Below are positions 1-7,605 of a DNA stretch of 12,640 bases, in pieces; the first letter of the stretch is position 1; the number at the start of each line of letters is the position of its first letter. The DNA comes from an uncultured Hungatella sp. (lineage in GTDB: Bacteria; Bacillota; Clostridia; Lachnospirales; Lachnospiraceae), in contig CAJUFP010000125.1 in assembly GCA_910585645.1 (NCBI GenBank), forward strand, positions 1 through 12,640, given 5' to 3'. The position numbers were made by a program, and so were the translations under genes. The notes below the pieces were generated by a model. It saw nothing but the letters and a program-made list of their open reading frames with translations. It was not told the origin of the DNA and searched no databases.

Positions 1-22
1 ATTCAGTTGTCAATCTTCGGTT

Positions 23-45
23 GGAATCTCATTCATTGAGATTCC
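23..45. repeat. Inverted repeat around the array's last stop codon
   Basis: Perfect 9-bp arms, GGAATCTCA (23-31) and TGAGATTCC (37-45), surround a 5-base loop; the TGA of the leftmost gene (33-35) lies in the loop. Further pairing of CTTC (15-18) with GAAG (48-51) extends it on the plus strand. No T-run follows on the minus strand, so it is not a typical terminator. It may protect the transcript 3' end or mark a recombination border. Confidence 0.55.
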
Positions 46-398
46 GAGAAGTTATCCTTTCCCTCAATCCCGGCAAATTTGCAGAGAAACTGTAATACCG
101 GGGCAATGGATTTCAGTTCCCGTTCCTGTGGCGGCTGGGGTGGAGCCGAACTAAAAATAGGATGTCCATCCTGGCTTTTCATCCAGACATATTTGAATCC
201 CATCTGTTTCATAAGCTGTTCCAGTTCCTCATCAGTCCTGCCGCCAAAATAAGCCATCTCTGAATAGAGAATACTTCCACATAAAATCCTGGATGGTTCC
301 TCCACAAAGTTTACGCTAAAATTTGTTCTGTGACCGGAAAGCTGCTCCGGAGGAACATGATAAAACGTATTCGGAAGATGCTCCCGCATTTTTTCCAA
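33..398 (-). CDS. C-terminal part of a frameshifted SUKH protein
   Basis: This open frame (121 codons if begun at the TTG at 398) is probably not an independent gene. It has no convincing ribosome site and lies inside the 3' end of the preceding SUKH frame. If one base is added to the A6 tract at 389-394, the upstream protein reads on without a break through WKKMREHLPNTFYHV into this frame, giving a protein of about 295 residues. The segment holds a strand-rich stretch (RILCGSILYSEMAYFGG), a helix (EELEQLMKQMGF) and a final strand (KYVWMKS). The two intact SUKH proteins at 5759-6640 and 6645-7568 have the same pattern at their C-termini. The stop codon lies in the loop of a 9-bp inverted repeat. 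Independent translation from the TTG is possible but less likely. Confidence 0.55.
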   Translation of the reverse strand: MEKMREHLPNTFYHVPPEQLSGHRTNFSVNFVEEPSRILCGSILYSEMAYFGGRTDEELEQLMKQMGFKYVWMKSQDGHPIFSSAPPQPPQERELKSIAPVLQFLCKFAGIEGKDNFSESQ

Positions 399-919
399 TA
401 ACTTTCCGCCTTATCCTTGTTGACGGCCGCCACGCTGGGCTGCGCCAGGGTCTGCTGGTATCCTAGCCATTCCATGATCCACTGAGAGAGTTTTGACTGA
501 TTGCACGGCACTTCACGGCCTTCCAAATACTTTTCCTCCCTGCGTGTTTCCGGCAGCACATAAAGCCCCCACATCTGCGGATCTTCCGGATCATTGCTGC
601 TCATGGTATCCTTGCTTTTGTGATACCGGCTTACTTCAAAGCCATAGCCGTATTTTTCATGCCGGCAAAAAGGCAGGATCGTAATGATGGTATCCGTCCA
701 ATAGACACATTTGTAAATTTTTAATTCCTCAAGTGGAATCAGATTTCCCTTTTCCGTAAAAGCAGGATCATCCGGATGAAAGGTCAGATATAATTCCTGC
801 AGAGCCTGGGGCAGCATAACCCCCAGTTCCTTTTCCTTGTCCGCAATATCCTCCGGTGTCACGGAGCTTTCCATACTGCTGCCAAAAGATTTGATTTTTT
901 TCAGTTCTTCTGATATCAT
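311..919 (-). CDS. SUKH (SMI1/KNR4) immunity-type protein, frameshifted
   Basis: SUKH-fold proteins are known as immunity proteins that bind and neutralise nuclease and other toxins of contact-dependent systems. Here the hallmark appears at residues 20-50: TPEDIADKEKELGVMLPQAL followed by QELYLTF, a helix, the LP turn, then a helix. An aromatic strand region follows to about residue 95. The ATG at 919 has AGGAAGG seven bases upstream and lies 12 bases after the preceding gene's stop. The natural sequence appears to end near residue 177 (AESYWKK). Beyond it the frame runs 25 residues through out-of-phase sequence (CGSIFRIRF...), while the true continuation lies in the -1 frame at 33-398. The break falls at an A6 tract (389-394). 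It could be a mutation, an assembly error, or a slippage site tuning expression. The protein is probably cytoplasmic: no signal peptide or membrane segment is seen. Confidence 0.75.
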   Translation of the reverse strand: MISEELKKIKSFGSSMESSVTPEDIADKEKELGVMLPQALQELYLTFHPDDPAFTEKGNLIPLEELKIYKCVYWTDTIITILPFCRHEKYGYGFEVSRYHKSKDTMSSNDPEDPQMWGLYVLPETRREEKYLEGREVPCNQSKLSQWIMEWLGYQQTLAQPSVAAVNKDKAESYWKKCGSIFRIRFIMFLRSSFPVTEQILA

Positions 920-931
920 GGCGCCGCCTTC

Positions 932-1630
932 CTATTTTTTATAATAAATCGTCGGGACTCCTTCAAACGCCAGTCCTTCCTTCCTGCACAACTCGTAAAA
1001 ATCGCCGTTCCTGTTATTGTTCTCCCATTCAAAATAGATTTGATACAATTTCATGTAATACCCAAACTCTTCCACAAGCTGCGGATCTACTGTTTTTTCT
1101 GAAAGGATTTTCTTTGCTACACCTACAATATTTTCAAATTCCTCTTTTGTAATGCGGATGCTCTCCGGAAAATGATGCTGCCCCCACCATAAGGAATCAA
1201 GCTGTTCCCTGAAATAGAGCTGAACCGTCTGCGGATCACATTTTTCATGCATGTATGCACATTCCAGAATGGGATAAAAATCATGTTCCAGCTTTGGATC
1301 GTGGGGATTGTAAATGTTTCCAAAAATCTGGTATGCCCACCGCATCTGCGGCATCTGATTCTTCTCACATTCACGGCTTAAATAATCGTCAAGCAGCTTT
1401 GTTAATTGAAATGGCAGGTGGCGCCTGGACAGGACATCCCCCGGAAATTTCATCTCGTCCAGATATTCTCTGCAAAACCGAAACAAAACAGCGTCTGCAT
1501 CCGCATCCGGCACATTTTCTTTAAAAGATTTTGTAAATGAGAACAGAAAGCTGTTTGCCTGCTTTTTCAGTCCCTTTTTACGCAGATCCCAGTATTTTTG
1601 TATCTCTGTGATAAACTGCTCATAATCCAT
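932..1630 (-). CDS. Hypothetical protein in immunity array (232 aa)
   Basis: I do not recognise this family. The start is the ATG at 1630 (MDYEQFITEIQKYWDL), with AGAGGAG about seven bases upstream. A longer in-frame reading to 1723 has no ribosome site and would run deep into the upstream gene. The start overlaps the end of the preceding gene by 11 bases, so the two are probably translationally coupled. The protein looks soluble and mostly helical, rich in charged and aromatic residues, with no signal peptide, membrane segment or obvious catalytic motif. Residues 1-35 resemble a small helical lead-in with a basic patch (LRKKGLKKQ). The rest has repeated amphipathic helices and ends EGVPTIYYKK. 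Its place between other immunity-type genes suggests an immunity or accessory role, but that is inference from position only. Confidence 0.8.
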   Translation of the reverse strand: MDYEQFITEIQKYWDLRKKGLKKQANSFLFSFTKSFKENVPDADADAVLFRFCREYLDEMKFPGDVLSRRHLPFQLTKLLDDYLSRECEKNQMPQMRWAYQIFGNIYNPHDPKLEHDFYPILECAYMHEKCDPQTVQLYFREQLDSLWWGQHHFPESIRITKEEFENIVGVAKKILSEKTVDPQLVEEFGYYMKLYQIYFEWENNNRNGDFYELCRKEGLAFEGVPTIYYKK

Positions 1631-2504
1631 GTCCAAACTCCTCTGGAAGATTCTTTCCGAACAATTCTCTGATCGGAAATTCCGGAACCAGTTTCTTTTT
1701 CCTGTCATATTTTTCAGACGCATGATATGGCCGGAAAAGAAATCCTCTGCCCAACTCTGCCCGAATCTCCGGGGCTACACTCTCCTCAAAATATTCTACA
1801 ACCTTCTCTCGCTGCTCTGATGGTATATTCTCAAATACACTTTCCGTCAGCTGGATTGCTATGGTGTCTCCAACTTCCTCCGTTTTCCAGCAAGGGGCAT
1901 TGAGTATGGTTTCTCTTCCCAAAAGGTTAATATACGGCAATCCGAAATAGGTACGCCACTTGAGGGCAGGGCATCGGACAGACAGATCATCCGGAATAAG
2001 CATGCTTTCCGTTGCGGTACATGGGATAGAGCTGGTAAAATCGTAGATTTCCGCATGGACTGGGGAAAACCTGCAAACCAGGTCATTGCACAGGCTCACA
2101 TACTTGTCCATCTCCTGTTTATCCTTCTTTAAAAAATTCTTCGCAATGGTGGTTTGAATGACATTAAACAGGATTCTGTCCGTCCAGTTCCTCCAGGAAA
2201 CAAAATAAGTAACCTTACTGGGGGAACGGCCTTTCATCATAAGCTGGCTAATACAATATAAACTTTCTAATACTTCACAGGTACAATCATTACCGCCCAG
2301 CCAGGCAGACGCTACTTTTTCCAAATGCTTTTCATCAAACAGTTCTTTCACCGGCTCACTTCTTCCGTACTTGACTGGTCTATAATCCGGCCCATAGGAT
2401 AAAATAATCCGGAATAAATCCTTGACTGCTTTTTCGTTATGAAATGGCTTTGTCGTCCGCAGGAAAAAATCTATTTGCGGTTTTGCTGGAAGGATTAGTG
2501 GCAT
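1620..2504 (-). CDS. Hypothetical immunity-like protein (294 aa)
   Basis: The start is taken as the ATG at 2504 (MPLILPAKPQIDFFLR), which has TTGGAG nine bases upstream and lies 19 bases after the preceding SUKH stop. Extending the frame upstream would overlap that gene. Residues 20-45 (EKAVKDLFRIILSYGPDYRP) and the central WLGGNDCTCEVLESLYC suggest a soluble alpha/beta protein. Near residue 195 there is a distinctive KWRTYFGLPYINLLG stretch. It is followed by a long helix with SEQREKVVEYFEESVAPEIR. I do not recognise a named domain with confidence. The overall look is like immunity proteins of the Imm49/Imm52 sort found beside SUKH genes, but I cannot assign it. No signal peptide or membrane segment is seen. 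The gene ends 11 bases inside the next one, a tight operon arrangement. Confidence 0.8.
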   Translation of the reverse strand: MPLILPAKPQIDFFLRTTKPFHNEKAVKDLFRIILSYGPDYRPVKYGRSEPVKELFDEKHLEKVASAWLGGNDCTCEVLESLYCISQLMMKGRSPSKVTYFVSWRNWTDRILFNVIQTTIAKNFLKKDKQEMDKYVSLCNDLVCRFSPVHAEIYDFTSSIPCTATESMLIPDDLSVRCPALKWRTYFGLPYINLLGRETILNAPCWKTEEVGDTIAIQLTESVFENIPSEQREKVVEYFEESVAPEIRAELGRGFLFRPYHASEKYDRKKKLVPEFPIRELFGKNLPEEFGHGL

Positions 2505-2523
2505 GCCGAAGTTCTCCAATCTG

Positions 2524-3207
2524 TTAACAGGAATAATCCTGCTCCAATTCCTCCTGTGTGGGGAATCTTGTTTCATCCTCGTCAAGAAAGTCACCAGTAC
2601 AGGCAAAGCGAAGAAAATCATGAAAGTCCTTACAGATATAAAGTTCCCGTGTTTCCATATACTTCCTTACTTCCGATTTGCTGTTCCATTTTACCCCGGC
2701 GCCCATCATGTCATATACGCCCTCTTCATGTATCGTGACAACGCCGCCGTTTACTACATCCAGATACACCAGATACCCGTATACCTTTCCAAGCCCGATA
2801 AATCCTGCCTCCAAAAAGCAGGGGCAATCATCCTGGGTTTTCTGTTCTCGCCGGAGGTTCTTCAAAAATTCTTCCCCGCTGTTTCCCTGGATATTATGCC
2901 AATCAAACTCAACCGTTGGGCCAATGTCAAATTCGGGCCGGGGAATATAGCTATTTTTCTCCCGTGAAAAGGTTTTGCTCCATGAACACGCAAAGGAATC
3001 GCCGCAAAAGGAAACAAGTACAGTAATATCCTTCGGCATTTCATAACTTAACAGAAATTCACGATATGGCACTGGCAGTTCATAACCAATTCCTTTCTCA
3101 ATATCTGATAAATCTTTCTCTGTAAAGCCGGATTCTTTTAATGGCTCTTTCCATAATTGCGGTTCACGTTCTCTCAATATCTCCAAATACTTTTTTGCCG
3201 TTGTCAT
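2524..3207 (-). CDS. SUKH (SMI1/KNR4) family immunity-type protein (227 aa)
   Basis: This is a single-domain SUKH protein. The signature is at residues 28-56: TEKDLSDIEKGIGYELPVPY then REFLLSYEMP, the helix, LP turn and helix of the fold. A strand pair follows at 131-160 (CFLEAGFIGLGKVYGYLVY, then VVNGGVVTIHEEG). A C-terminal helix lies at 193-204 (KDFHDFLRFACTG). The length is usual for the family. The ATG at 3207 is preceded by GGGAGG seven bases upstream and lies 11 bases after the Sel1 gene's stop, so I prefer it to the in-frame start at 3234. Known members bind toxin domains in the cytoplasm. The cognate toxin is not in this window. Unlike the two SUKH genes to the right, it lacks the long C-terminal extension. 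Confidence 0.88.
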   Translation of the reverse strand: MTTAKKYLEILREREPQLWKEPLKESGFTEKDLSDIEKGIGYELPVPYREFLLSYEMPKDITVLVSFCGDSFACSWSKTFSREKNSYIPRPEFDIGPTVEFDWHNIQGNSGEEFLKNLRREQKTQDDCPCFLEAGFIGLGKVYGYLVYLDVVNGGVVTIHEEGVYDMMGAGVKWNSKSEVRKYMETRELYICKDFHDFLRFACTGDFLDEDETRFPTQEELEQDYSC

Positions 3208-3218
3208 AAAAGCCTCCC

Positions 3219-4454
3219 TTATTTTCTCCGCCATACCCCAAACAGGCTTTTCTTGTAATGTTTCAATGCTTCGATTGCCGGCTCATAATTTCCCGCCGCT
3301 TTCAGATACTCCACGCCCTTTTCAATGTTCTCCCGCACACCGATACCCTCGGCATACATCATCCCCAGACCATAACTTTTATAGGGCGAATCCTGGCTTT
3401 TCTCCAAAAATGCTTTTCCCCGTGCCGGGTTCTGCTGGCAGCCACGCCCCAGCAGATAGCAGATTCCCAACAGATCATATTTGATACCTTCCGGCTCCTT
3501 ATCTCTCTCCAGCCATTGAATCGCCTGCGCATAGTCCACAGCCGTACCCCAGCCGTTGAAATACAAACGTCCCAACTGTCGGCAGGCATAGCTGTCGTTA
3601 CCATAGCTGGCAGTCTTTTTGTAGCACTCTAAGGCATAGGGCAGATTGCGCTCCACCGCTCTGCCGTTCCAATAAATATCCCCTATGATATGCCAGCTCC
3701 AGAGATGTCCTGCCTCTGCCGCTTTCAGCGCCCAGGGAAGAGCTTCTTTATCGTTATCCTCTGTATAGGCCAGATAATGGGCATAGGCATACATCCACTC
3801 CGGGTAGCCCCGCTGCGCCCCCTGGCGTATAATGGGAACTTCCTTTCCCGGCTCCGGCGGAATGTATTCTCCCCGGCCATACTGGTAGTAATGACCGTAA
3901 TTCCGCCCCGCCAGTATCATGCCGCCGGAAAATGCTTTCTCAAACCAGGGGAGGCACTGTTTAATTTGCTGGCGTTTCCATTCGTTCCAGGCTCCCTTAT
4001 TTGCAAATTCACTTTCCTTGCGATCTTCGATCTCTATGATGTCCAGAAAATAATAGGTGTTCCCAATCATGTACTGGCAGAAAGCGCAGCCGTTTTCGGC
4101 TTTTTCATAGATGACGTCCCATGCTTCTTTTATGCTCTCAAAAGGCATGATTTCCCGCAGTTCCGGTGTCAGCATATCCATACGCAGCGCCCCCAGAACC
4201 CCAGCGGCGCTGCCCAGGGAGATGGCCTGATGGAGCATGGCATAGGCCGCTGCCTCGTTTTCTTCAAAGGGGTGATATTCCCAGCTGTAACAGGAGCCGG
4301 AAAAGCAGCGGGAGAGGATATAGCAGGCATCCCCATCATCTTCCTTTGCCGCAAGCAATAATGCGTCCGCCGCCGCTGTTGCCTTCTCGTTATCACAGCA
4401 ATAATAGAGATCCTCAATGGCTTTATCCACCACATCGCTAAAATACTTTCCCAT
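3219..4454 (-). CDS. Sel1-like repeat protein (411 aa)
   Basis: A chain of Sel1-like (TPR-related) helical repeats, usually used for protein-protein contact. Clear copies lie at about 250-285 (WSWHIIGDIYWNGRAVERN), 286-317 (CRQLGRLYFNGWGTAVDYAQ), 325-355 (YDLLGICYLLGRGCQQNP) and 358-388 (SYGLGMMYAEGIGVRENIEK). Weaker copies lie near 30-90 and 213-249. There is no signal peptide, so it is probably cytoplasmic, unlike many secreted Sel1 proteins. The ATG at 4454 has a weak GAAAGGA-type site and overlaps the end of the preceding gene by 17 bases, implying coupled translation. Sel1 proteins are known neighbours of SUKH genes and some act as immunity proteins. A role as a scaffold or binder for a toxin is inference. 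The repeat class itself is clear. Confidence 0.87.
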   Translation of the reverse strand: MGKYFSDVVDKAIEDLYYCCDNEKATAAADALLLAAKEDDGDACYILSRCFSGSCYSWEYHPFEENEAAAYAMLHQAISLGSAAGVLGALRMDMLTPELREIMPFESIKEAWDVIYEKAENGCAFCQYMIGNTYYFLDIIEIEDRKESEFANKGAWNEWKRQQIKQCLPWFEKAFSGGMILAGRNYGHYYQYGRGEYIPPEPGKEVPIIRQGAQRGYPEWMYAYAHYLAYTEDNDKEALPWALKAAEAGHLWSWHIIGDIYWNGRAVERNLPYALECYKKTASYGNDSYACRQLGRLYFNGWGTAVDYAQAIQWLERDKEPEGIKYDLLGICYLLGRGCQQNPARGKAFLEKSQDSPYKSYGLGMMYAEGIGVRENIEKGVEYLKAAGNYEPAIEALKHYKKSLFGVWRRK

Positions 4455-5709
4455 TCTTCTTTTTGTCCTTTCTCTTTTCCATCCTGGCAGTGAGCTTTTC
4501 TATTTGGACGGTAATATCAGACCAACTGTCCATTTCTTCAAAAGAGCCCCGATCCAGATAATGGACCAGCCAGAATTTCACCTGTGTCACCGTTCCTTCT
4601 TTTGCTAAAAACCTGGTGTTCCCTTTTCCCGTGTTATTGGTACACCAGATCACCATCAGGTCATTTTGAACGCCGGGGAAGAAATCAAGCGCCTGCGTTC
4701 CCCATTCCAGGACTGCCTTTGTGTATTTTCCCTCATGGATGCCGTCAATGGCCAGTTCTACATCCCTGGCGGAGAAAAATGTGTGTTCATCATGCCAGCT
4801 CTCTCCAAAAATCACCAGAAGCTGGCGCCAGTTTTGCATTTGGCCTTTCTGTTCTCTTTGAAGCTGCTGCCAGAAAGCTTTTATGTGTTCCTCAGTCTGC
4901 CGGGTATCGGCTTCGCTTTTCCCCGCCTCAGTCTCTTCTGTATTTCTCAAAGAATCTGGTTTGTCAAAATCAGCAACCGGCTCTGATTCCCCATCTGTAT
5001 CTTCCGGGCTGGCCGGTGCTATGCCTGGACAGCTACTGCTGTCCTCGTCTCCGGTATCCTCTGCTTCGCCCGGGCAAGCGCCGCTTTCCTCCCATTCGGC
5101 GTCCTCTTCCTCGCCGCTTTCCTCTTCATCGTCATATCCATTCTCTATTTTTTTCCACCCCGAAAGATCAGCGCTGCCAGTCAGGAGTTTTTCAAACCAG
5201 CTCATTGCCTCCTCAAACGCTGCGCTTTTATGGTAGGATTCATATCCGCCTTTCGATTGGTCCAAAAATACCGTTAATCGAAAGAGTTGGTGATACATGC
5301 AGAAAATCTGGCTTATATTCCCTGTCTCCGGCACCGCAAAAGGCGGCAGAATCTGGAGTTTGAAAGCACCCCCTTTATCACTTCCCATCAGACTTTCCAT
5401 CTGTTTTTGTAAAGCCTCCACCGTAACATTGGACGTCCTGTTTCCGGATATGTCCGTAAGGATAAACTGGCTGGCCGGTGCCTGTTCCGGCTTCTTATCC
5501 GTCCCCACCAGATCACGCACCCCGTCCCATATCCCCAGCAAGCCAAAGCCCGCCATGCCAATCCCGATCAGGAGCCGGACAATGCCGATCCCATCTTTTA
5601 TTTCAGTAAGTCCGATCACGATCAGACCAAAACCCAGAAATGCAGCATAGCCTCCCAATATAAGAGGTGTCAGCCGCAGCCGTTTTCCTGTTCTGTTATT
5701 TTTCCTCAT
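4438..5709 (-). CDS. Two-TM protein with acidic linker, unknown function (423 aa)
   Basis: I do not recognise the family. From the ATG at 5709 the protein has a basic N-terminus (RKNNRTGKRLRL), a membrane segment at about 14-33, a short loop, and a second at about 42-61. A small domain follows (about 80-190), then a very acidic, low-complexity linker at about 192-275 rich in E, D, S and G. A C-terminal domain spans about 276-405 (AFWQQLQREQ, WRQLLVIFGESWHDEHTFF, QVKFWLVHYLDRGSF). The last 15 residues are lysine-rich. GGGGAG lies six bases upstream of this ATG; the adjacent ATG at 5712 is also possible. The basic start and two close helices suggest a hairpin anchor with the bulk in the cytoplasm. 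It may be an immunity factor held at the membrane, but that is inferred from position only. Confidence 0.8.
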   Translation of the reverse strand: MRKNNRTGKRLRLTPLILGGYAAFLGFGLIVIGLTEIKDGIGIVRLLIGIGMAGFGLLGIWDGVRDLVGTDKKPEQAPASQFILTDISGNRTSNVTVEALQKQMESLMGSDKGGAFKLQILPPFAVPETGNISQIFCMYHQLFRLTVFLDQSKGGYESYHKSAAFEEAMSWFEKLLTGSADLSGWKKIENGYDDEEESGEEEDAEWEESGACPGEAEDTGDEDSSSCPGIAPASPEDTDGESEPVADFDKPDSLRNTEETEAGKSEADTRQTEEHIKAFWQQLQREQKGQMQNWRQLLVIFGESWHDEHTFFSARDVELAIDGIHEGKYTKAVLEWGTQALDFFPGVQNDLMVIWCTNNTGKGNTRFLAKEGTVTQVKFWLVHYLDRGSFEEMDSWSDITVQIEKLTARMEKRKDKKKNGKVF

Positions 5710-5758
5710 CATCTGCTCCCCGCCAGCTTTCTCATTTTCCTGTCCTGCCGGCTTGTTC

Positions 5759-6640
5759 CTAAAATCCCACATGAAAAGCCAGACCGGTCTGTTCCTGAAC
5801 CTTTTCAAGCAAGTCACTCCCTGCGGCCGTCTTTGTCAGCAGCATAAAACAGACCGGTTCCAGCCCCAGAATCAGCAAAGCATCCTGATTTTTGTGGACA
5901 TATGCCATCCGCAAAGGAAAATCGTCCAGATCCATCAGTTCCGTATGGTCTGAGAGAGGTTTAAAATCATCCTGAATCCGCTCTGCGATGTTTTGAAAAT
6001 ATTCCTTTGAAAACCTTGCCGGGAAGAAATCGCTGAACAGGCAGGTTGTTTCCCCTGTATGTTCATGCCAGGCCATTCCCTCCCATTCCTGGATGGAGTG
6101 GATTGCCAGAAATAACCCATATCCTTCCAAGTGTTGGTTAAACCAAGGGCCTTGATCCTGCTTATGGACGTTTAAAGGAGCGTGGATAAAAGGAATATTC
6201 CGCCTTTTCCAGTATTTCTGATAAGCTGCCACAGCCTTTCGTTTTCCCTCCTCATCCCCCTCCTCACAGGCGGTTTCCAGATTATCCAAATATTCCCAGG
6301 ATATTCCTTTCGGATCATTTTCCTCCCACATATACAGCTCGCCCGAAGTTTTGCCCTTTTGTATCCCGACCACGCTGTCTTCTCCGGGGGAAAGAAAAAA
6401 TCCCAGATATCTTCCCTCCCAGTGAAGAAGCTCCAATGGACGCAGATAACCGCTGGTGACCAACAGGTCTGCCATGTGCCGATAAATGTCCCGGATAGGA
6501 ACGGGAAGTTTTGCATGGAGCCGCTTCTCTGCCGCCAGGATTTCCTCCTCCGAATAGCAGTTCCATTTTTTCAGGTCGTCCATAAGCTTCGGGCTGATGA
6601 ACTGTCTTAATATCTTTAGTTCCTTTTCGATTGCGTACAT
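5759..6640 (-). CDS. SUKH family protein with C-terminal extension (293 aa)
   Basis: A SUKH protein with an extra domain. The signature is at residues 30-60: SEEEILAAEKRLHAKLPVPI then RDIYRHMADLL. An RPLELLHWEG strand region follows at 67-77, matching RPEELHWSGG in the next gene upstream. A charged linker lies at about 105-150. The C-terminal part (about 155-293) has EWEGMAWHEHTGE, a helix, a strand pair (ALLILGLEPVCFMLLTK) and a closing helix-strand (LLEKVQEQTGLAFHVGF). The ATG at 6640 has AAAGGTGA upstream and sits four bases after the previous stop; an upstream reading to 6763 would lie inside that gene. It is a diverged tandem paralogue of the gene at 6645-7568. SUKH proteins are known toxin antidotes; the target here is unknown. 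Confidence 0.87.
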   Translation of the reverse strand: MYAIEKELKILRQFISPKLMDDLKKWNCYSEEEILAAEKRLHAKLPVPIRDIYRHMADLLVTSGYLRPLELLHWEGRYLGFFLSPGEDSVVGIQKGKTSGELYMWEENDPKGISWEYLDNLETACEEGDEEGKRKAVAAYQKYWKRRNIPFIHAPLNVHKQDQGPWFNQHLEGYGLFLAIHSIQEWEGMAWHEHTGETTCLFSDFFPARFSKEYFQNIAERIQDDFKPLSDHTELMDLDDFPLRMAYVHKNQDALLILGLEPVCFMLLTKTAAGSDLLEKVQEQTGLAFHVGF

Positions 6641-6644
6641 AGTT

Positions 6645-7568
6645 TCACCTTTTAAACAGGCCCGCCGCCTGCATTTCCTTTTCTTTTTCTTCCATCCGTT
6701 CCCGCCCCTGCCCATTCCAGGACCAGAACAGCATCCCGGTCTTTTCTTCCACCTGTTCAGCAAAGGAATAGGGAACCGGCTCCTTAGTAATCAGCCCATA
6801 TTTCTGCTGGGCGCTGAAAGATAAAACCAGCAAGTTCTTCTCTGGATTCGTATAAGCATAAACCACATAATCCTCCGGCCCTACATTCTTTCCGAATATG
6901 TCCACCCTTAGAAGCTCCGCCTTTAACGAAATGGGAACCAGCCACTCCTCCATTCTTTGACGGACTTTCCGCAATTCGTCCAGTTTCTTTGGCAGGGAGC
7001 AGCCGATATAAAAAGGAGACAGTTTCTCTGTCATCCGGGTCTGATGCAACTCCCACCAATCCCTCATTACCTTATCCAGCACATGTTGGATAATAACGAT
7101 ATCCCAATAAAAGCATTGTTTCGAGAAATACTGATTACGTGCGCTGTTTCTTATCACCTCTGATTTTGGCTTTTTCTCCTGCTCTTCGCCGTATATGTTA
7201 ACCTCGCTTCGCCTCCACTCATAAACCGAAGCATAGGGGTCTTTTCGGTAAATCCCCAACCCCCGATTGGTTCTTTCCATAGCCTCCACCAGCAGATACC
7301 CGCCGCTCCAGTGGAGTTCCTCCGGACGGCAGAAATAGGTGTCCTTCTTTTCACATGCATAGTCGCCCAGCACTAGGTAAAGCTCTCTTAGCGGCTGTGG
7401 CAACTTATAGTTCAGCCGTTGCTCCACTGCATTGATTTCTTCCTCTGTGTAGATCTTGCCTGCCTCCAGTTTGGGCTGCCAGCAAAACTCCCTGATCAGT
7501 TCCAGTTCCTCACGGATGGAGTACAGCGGGCGTACTTCAAATTTTGGTTTTTCTTTTTTTAAAAACAT
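6645..7568 (-). CDS. SUKH family protein with C-terminal extension (307 aa)
   Basis: The SUKH signature is at residues 40-67 (TEEEINAVEQRLNYKLPQPL then RELYLVLGD). RPEELHWSGGYLLVEAMERT and GLGIYRKD follow, the usual middle strands. The C-terminal extension (about 145-285) contains a tryptophan-bearing helix (VMRDWWELHQTRM), strands (YVVYAYTNPEKNLLVLSFS) and a closing helix-strand (FAEQVEEKTGMLFWSW). Both the order and the wording match the extension of the next gene downstream, so the pair arose by duplication of a two-domain gene. The last 20 residues are a charged tail. The ATG at 7568 has AAGGAG nine bases upstream, and the protein starts with a lysine-rich lead (FLKKEKPKFE). No signal peptide is seen; a cytoplasmic antidote role is likely from the family. 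Confidence 0.85.
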   Translation of the reverse strand: MFLKKEKPKFEVRPLYSIREELELIREFCWQPKLEAGKIYTEEEINAVEQRLNYKLPQPLRELYLVLGDYACEKKDTYFCRPEELHWSGGYLLVEAMERTNRGLGIYRKDPYASVYEWRRSEVNIYGEEQEKKPKSEVIRNSARNQYFSKQCFYWDIVIIQHVLDKVMRDWWELHQTRMTEKLSPFYIGCSLPKKLDELRKVRQRMEEWLVPISLKAELLRVDIFGKNVGPEDYVVYAYTNPEKNLLVLSFSAQQKYGLITKEPVPYSFAEQVEEKTGMLFWSWNGQGRERMEEKEKEMQAAGLFKR

Positions 7569-7605
7569 AAGCCGGTTCTCCTTCGCCTGCTTTTGAGATC
7601 ACGAA

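Noticed and set aside
3690..4361. A 223-codon plus-strand open frame
   Set aside because: It lies antisense to the clear Sel1-repeat gene, with no start signal.
4584..5363. A 259-codon plus-strand open frame
   Set aside because: It is antisense to the two-TM gene and has shadow-like composition (Ser, Pro, Arg, Cys rich); no domain seen.
6641..6763. N-terminal extension of the SUKH gene at 5759-6640
   Set aside because: The added residues are Arg/Lys/Cys-rich shadow sequence of the upstream gene's end; a good ribosome site precedes the ATG at 6640 instead.
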